From the NCBI GenBank assembly GCA_022702545.1, contig JAHRBC010000001.1:682001-746000 (forward strand): DNA of 64,000 nucleotides, read 5' to 3'. This stretch comes from Phycomyces nitens. Taxonomy: Eukaryota; Mucoromycota; Mucoromycetes; Mucorales; Phycomycetaceae. A program made the position numbers and the translations under genes. The notes under the pieces were generated by a model. It did not search any database. It was not told the origin of the DNA and worked only from the letters and a program-made list of their open reading frames with translations. Of this stretch, positions 59,032-64,000 are shown piece by piece. The number at the start of each line of letters is the position of its first letter. Within the stretch, counting starts at the first letter, position 1.

Positions 59032-59451
59032 ATTATCAGAGATCTTCCAGTATTTATATCAGATACAATGGGTCATTATCTATCAAAGTCTACATCTTAC
59101 AGAACTGTTTGTCAATTTTTTATATATTTTTGTCAAGCTAGCGGAAAACCATGACTGTCGAGAGTATAACAGTAGAAAACAGCTTCCAATTGATAATGGT
59201 GTAGTATATTAGCCCCAACTAAGTGAGACACAGACTCCAAAGTTGAATTATGGTCATTACTTGCTAATGACACTAGCAAGTTTAACGCATTTAAAAAAAC
59301 TACACAAAAACTAGACATACACATTATACTACTAAAGTCATAGCCAACCATTAAATAATATGGAATTTGATTACAATGGAATACGAACAATAACATATAA
59401 ATAGTCATGGTATTCTTTCTTAACAATATAATAGTAAAGTATATGTATTTA

Positions 59452-60275
59452 TTAAATAATAATAACAATTAAATTCCTTCCAAACAAACATAATCTTTGT
59501 GGCTGTTCCAGGTCCTCCATACGTGCTTCATATCTTTCTCTTGCGTGTTGAAATCTGCTGCAACAAAAAAGAAAGAGAAATAATAAAAAAATAAAAAAAT
59601 ACATACCCAACGTTTAGCCAGACACGCCAAGGATACGACACCGAATGGATCAGCTCACTCGATGAAGGGCCTATCTAAAGCCTCCCACATTTCCCCCAAT
59701 CTAAACCCACTAATCTACCTCCGACCACTCCCAAACCGAAACCTGGAAACCGGGACACCACCAGAGCTCAGTCAGGATCCTCGACACCACTCCTACGATC
59801 CCGTTGGCTTGAACCTCGTGTCTAGAGCAAAAAAGAGAAGAAGCTGTGATTGTGTTTGGGGAATGACAATTGGAGTGATGCTTACCGATTATGAGCCCAG
59901 TAGACACCTGAGGGTCTTAGTTACAATTCCACACAGGCACCTAAAGGACTGGCTGGCTGTATGATGCACATAGAAAGAAGTCAAAATAGATGTTAGTGTA
60001 TTTGGGTGTCAAAAAAATAATAGTGAATGTGAAAGGTAGAAGCAGATTTTTCCACGCAAGAGAAAGAGTATGGCAGCTGGCTGATAATTTTGTATTGTCT
60101 ATAGGTGATTAGAGAAAAAAAAGTTAACATTCTGTTCAAGATGATTACCAATGAGCTCTTGACATTACCCCATCTTGTTTTTTGTCATCTTCTTTAAAGG
60201 CTGGGAATATGAGTCGCCTATTCAAAAAAGTAGTGGAAAAGAAGCTCAGTTTAGTTTTGTGCACCAAAGAGGCAT
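59452..60275 (-). CDS. R-family gene, copy 3
   Basis: Seven exons as in copy 2, to which its coding sequence appears identical. The intron nearest the stop differs by small indels (total span 824 instead of 827). Predicted start MPLW, stop at 59452-59454, ACGCGT at 60341-60346. The near-identity indicates a recent duplication or gene conversion. Function unknown. Confidence 0.7.
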
Positions 60276-60910
60276 AATCAAGCTGGCTTTAACAAGATGA
60301 CGCTCATTGCATTAGGTACTTACATGAGAGATGTGGTAAAACGCGTAAGAGAGAAACAAAACAATCAAACCCCAAGGGTCTGTAAAATACTCTCACACCC
60401 CAAGAGATGACATCATAGCATGCATGCCAAATATGTAACTCTCTATCACTGTGAGAGATTTTGCCAGACAAAATAAATAGCTGCCTTATTGACTGCTATT
60501 AATATTGAAAATTATCATTATTAACTCTGCTATGTCTTATTACCTTTAATCTCATACTATAGCCAACAAAATAGCATAATCTATATATACTTTGATTAGA
60601 ACATATAATGGTGGACCACTTTGACAAATTAGGATCAAATTATCTGCCTAAAGGCCATTTTACAAGGTATTTTAAATATAATTCCAAGACCTGTTTTCCT
60701 TGTAATTAGTTATTATTTAAAATTAACTCTCTCAAAGATTGGGCTTGGACATGTAGGACTGGGAATAATTTAATTCGATAAAGATCAATTTTGGGTTTAT
60801 AGAGGCAATGAGATACTGTATACAAATACTAGTGTATTTATTAAAGAAATATATCTTGAATAATGTGAAATGTATTAATATGATTCAAGCTTGCAAAATA
60901 CATTATTCTG

Positions 60911-61089
60911 TGAGGTATATGGTTTGTTAGTATCTTTTAAGGGAAATAAGAATACTGTGAGAGTGTTATTTATTAAAGAAAGAATATTATAATGGTTTAT
61001 ATACTTATTATTCTATTTCAATTATACTCTAGCCTCTATTTTGTAATTGCTGGCTATCACTGCTGTGGTGTAACTATTGAGACGTTAAC
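60911..61089 (+). repeat. LTR-A copy truncated by a second Ty3/gypsy element
   Basis: It begins TGAGGTATATGG at the same place relative to the R unit as the LTR at 51503, and is broken after GACGTTAAC where another LTR starts. Confidence 0.8.
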
Positions 61090-61375
61090 TGTCAGGAACC
61101 GATCTAGGCAAAGGCAGGAGCAGAGAAAACAGGCAGAGATTTTGATGATAGATTCATTTGATAAAGGTGCTGTTCGCTTGATCCTTCTATGATCAGGCTC
61201 TAGGGGTATTTATACGAATATTTCTAGCTAATGTCTAATAGAATAATTATAATGATTAGTTCTATGGAGTGTCTTTACAAGGAAGGCAAGGGAAGAATAC
61301 TATTGGTTTAGAAGCGCGATGTCCGGATCTGGTTATGATAGGTCAATCAATTTTACCAATAGGATGTTCCTTACA
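61090..61375 (-). repeat. 3' LTR (family LTR-D) of the truncated gypsy element
   Basis: 286 bp, from TGTCAGGAACCG to TTCCTTACA as read on the plus strand, with inverted ends (TGT.AGGAAC). No other copy was noticed in the window. Confidence 0.8.
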
Positions 61376-62957
61376 TCACCTCCCTCTCAAAGGTCTTGTT
61401 GCAGGGAGGTGTTTCCGAGCTTCATACTGTTGGACTTTTACGGCAGAGTTTTCTAGGTTTTCTAATGGCTCCCATGTTCTTTCCTCAGGTCCATAGCCTT
61501 TCCAGTCTACTAGATATTGGACTTTGCGCCGGTGTAACCGCTTGTCCAGTATCTCTCAACTTCATATACTTGCTCATTGTTAACAATAACAGGGGGAGGC
61601 GGTGCTTGATAACGATTGGATAATTCATTGTGGTGTACTGGTTCTAGCAGAGATACGTGAAAGACATTATGGACATTTATAGCTTGGGGAAATTGGACAC
61701 GGAAAGCAACTGGGTTGACTTGTTCAATAATTGGAAAAGGGCCGAGTTTCTTGTAATCCAATTTCTTGCTTGGGCGGATGGTCTTGATATGTGCACTTGA
61801 GAGCCAGATTTGATCACCAACTGAGAGGCATGGAGAAGGTTTCCGGTGTTGGTTGGCATACATTGTATACTGCTCTTGAGCCTTTTTCATATTGGTCTTG
61901 ACTTCTTCAAACATGGTATTCATAGCAGTAATTTTATCTTGGACCTTTGGCATGAGAGTGTCTTGTGAGTCTGTGAAGTCTAGCCTAGGGTTAAACCCAT
62001 AGTTGACAATGAACGGGCTATGCTTGGTGGCACCGTGAACCGAGTTGTTGTATGTAAACTCTGCTAGGGGAAGGAGGTTGGACCAATCGTCTTGGGAATA
62101 ATTGGTATAGCATCTGAGGTGTTGTTCAAGAATCTGATTGACCCTTTCTGTCTGACCATCTGATTTGGGATGAAAGGCACTGGAGAGAAAAGTAGTGGTA
62201 CCAAGAGTCTTGTGGAACGAGCGTCAAAATCGAGATACAAATTGAGGACCACGGTCAGATACAATATCCAATGGAACACCATGAAGTTTGACCACATTTG
62301 CTATGAACATGTCTACAGTATCGGTTGCAGTAATAGATTTGTTCCATGGAATGAAATGAGCCATCTTGGAGAATTGGTCTACTACTACCATAATGCTGTC
62401 AAAGGAGTTGGAAAGCAGCTAGTCGGTAGTAAAGTCTAATGAGACTGAAGACCAAGGCTGATTAGGGACGGCGAGAGGCCTTAGATGGCCATACTTGGCA
62501 TGACGAGACGTTTTGCTTCGGCACCAGACTTCACATGATGCAATATAGTTCTTGACACATTTCCACATCCCAGGCTACCAGTAATTTCTAGATACAAGCT
62601 CTTGAGTTTGTGTTACACCAAAGTGGCCAGAAAGAAGGACATTATGTCTTGACTTCAGAATTTCTATGTGGCAAGAACCCTCTGGGATATAGATAGGGGT
62701 ACCTTTGTAAAGAACTTCATAATAAACAGAGAAATCAGGATGTGAAGTCAGATCTACAATGATTTCTTGGGTCGTGGGATCATCTTTGCTTGTTTGCTTG
62801 CTTGCTTGATAATTGCCAGGAGTGGCTGGACTTGGGATCGAAGTGTAGGTGCAACAATCGTGAACTGTTGAGGTTTCAATAGAGCCTGATTATGAGTCTC
62901 TAAGACTTCATCTCCTACTTTCAGGGCAAATTCTGGGCGGCGGGACAGAGCATCAGG
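61090..62957 (-). mobile_element. 5'-truncated Ty3/gypsy chromodomain element, decayed
   Basis: Minus strand. The 3' LTR (61090-61375) is preceded by a polypurine tract (AGAGGGAGGTGA). Upstream are a chromodomain ([20 protein letters not shown], shifted by a small deletion near 61540), the integrase tail (MPKVQDKITAMN to NVHNVFHVSLLEP), and the DDE region with SDRGPQFVSRF and SDGQTERVNQILEQ, broken by stops. Next come the zinc domain (HFGVTQTQELVSRNYW) and the end of RNase H (DALSRRPEFA). Protease, RT and the 5' LTR are missing: the element is cut at 62957 by an LTR of another family. Confidence 0.88.
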
Positions 62958-63305
62958 TGTGGTGATCCAGCCTTATTAATGTATATTTTACATATACATA
63001 AGCTATAAGTACAGATTAGCTGAGAGCTAATAAGGTACGATAAAGGAATTATAGCAATGCATCAGAATAATAGTAACATGGATGTTGAGCTCAGAAGCTT
63101 ACTCCATCTAATATCTTAATGTGGTGAAAGACCCCACATATCAGGAAGTCCAAGATTTTGTGTAACAGCACATTGAAAGAGTATATAAAGAGCGGCACAT
63201 TTTGTATCTTAATAAAGACAAGCTTATATACAGTCTCAAAGTACTCACTTACTCTCTATATCTCCATTACTATTTTTTATCGTTTTAATACCCTAAAACA
63301 CAACA
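62958..63305 (+). repeat. LTR-B copy, inverted relative to 48421-48762
   Basis: 348 bp, from TGTGGTGATCCAGCC to CCCTAAAACACAACA. It separates the truncated gypsy element from the 5' region of Q gene D. No target duplication is visible, so a deletion or recombination accompanied its arrival. Confidence 0.85.
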
Positions 63306-63892
63306 ACCGATCAGTTTAGTGCTAATAATGTGCTTTAGATTCCTATACATATGCTTTACATAGAATTTCAAAACGCTTCATATATGACTTTTTACTTTTT
63401 GAAATTAAATAATGCCTTTAATTCATTAAAATACGGCTGTTCTATTTATATGGTTTATATATTATTGTTGAGTAATATTGATGCCAATTGTGCTTAAACG
63501 ACTTGGATTTTCAACCGATCAAATTACCCTAGCAGTGTTTTAATTGTTTAGCATAGACATCTCTCAAATTATGCACCATAATACCTAATATTCTGTGAGT
63601 CATGGGCAGTATTCTAACCGGTCGGTCAAAATTATCGTCATATACTTACGGTTGTATATCTTTTATTATACTTCTACGGGGACTCAGTAGCTCTAAATTT
63701 TACAAGCCTAGGTACCGCTGTATATTATATAAAATAATTGCATGAAACAGAATAATCCCGAGACAAGACACTCTATGTAAATATACGATACTTTGTCACA
63801 ATCTATTCACAGTCACCAAAATATCCTATATAAACAATCAACCATTTTGGTTATTGCTCTTTATTCTTCTCTCTGCCAACAATATTAACATC

Positions 63893-64000
63893 ATGTTCGG
63901 CCAAACCTTCTCCACTCAATCTTCTTCCGCGATGTCTACAAGACCAATAGTCCCATGCAAGAGGTCCAGATCGGATTCGTTAATAGGTAAGATATAGTAT
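63893..64000 (+). CDS. Q-family gene, copy D, cut by the window end
   Basis: Exon 1 63893-63986 is again 94 nt, starting MFGQTFSTQSSSAMS and ending in the same basic patch KRSRSDSLI, followed by a GTAAGATATAG donor. Exon 2 lies outside the window. The upstream 580 bp (from about 63306) matches the promoter region of copy A, including the TATA element. Confidence 0.65.

Noticed and set aside
53401..59964. 100-residue plus-strand frame starting MKGLSKASH (53401 and 59662)
   Set aside because: It is antisense to R exons. In copy 1 it is frameshifted by an indel that falls in intron 4 of the minus-strand R gene, so only the minus reading is conserved.
49510..64000. R/Q cassettes as true wtf-type spore killers
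   Set aside because: Only the architecture (small, multi-exon, LTR-flanked, multicopy) is similar. I see no sequence likeness and no transmembrane segments, so no such function is claimed.

Overview
The window looks like a chromosome segment of an early-diverging filamentous fungus of the Mucoromycota. A Phycomyces-like genome would fit, but the sequence alone does not prove the species. The signs are an AT-rich background, many short GT-AG introns of about 45-100 nt, a fused mitochondrial ARG5,6 gene, an augmin HAUS3 homologue, an HSPA12-type Hsp70-like gene, and Tc1 and chromodomain Ty3/gypsy elements. All exon joins were inferred by eye from splice signals and reading frame.

Layout. 1-1.8 kb: 5'-truncated HAUS3 homologue (+). 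2.8-7.5 kb: minus-strand chromovirus whose gag-pol keeps one frame broken by four nonsense codons. 8.9-11.6 kb: GC-rich tandem array of about 264-bp units. 13-15 kb: cytochrome P450. 17 kb: secreted helical protein. 20.8-22.8 kb: prephenate dehydrogenase (TYR1). 23.2-24.5 kb: GT4 glycosyltransferase. 25.9-34.3 kb: mobile DNA, with two inverted MITEs bracketing an unknown gene, several Tc1 relics, and one intact Tc1-like element inserted in a coding exon of an Hsp70-like gene. 36.6-46.6 kb: the housekeeping block: ARG1 and ARG5,6 (divergent), a lineage-type hypothetical gene, a phytanoyl-CoA dioxygenase-like gene, the proteasome chaperone NAS2, and an NmrA-like gene.

48-64 kb is an accessory region of LTR fragments and segmental duplications. 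It carries two small gene families that I do not recognise. Family R has three copies of a seven-exon gene for a 142-residue protein (50.0, 53.2 and 59.5 kb). Family Q has four copies of a two-exon gene for an 87-residue acidic protein starting M-F/L-G-Q (52.4, 55.6, 57.3 and 63.9 kb). Coding exons stay intact in every copy while introns and flanks carry the indels. In two places an R copy, an LTR and a Q copy form a divergent cassette. This is the strongest candidate for an undescribed system.

How the genes relate: ARG1 and ARG5,6 act in the same arginine pathway and share a 384-bp intergenic region with a Gcn4-type site. TYR1 is a further amino-acid biosynthesis gene. The other single-copy genes have no evident functional link with each other.
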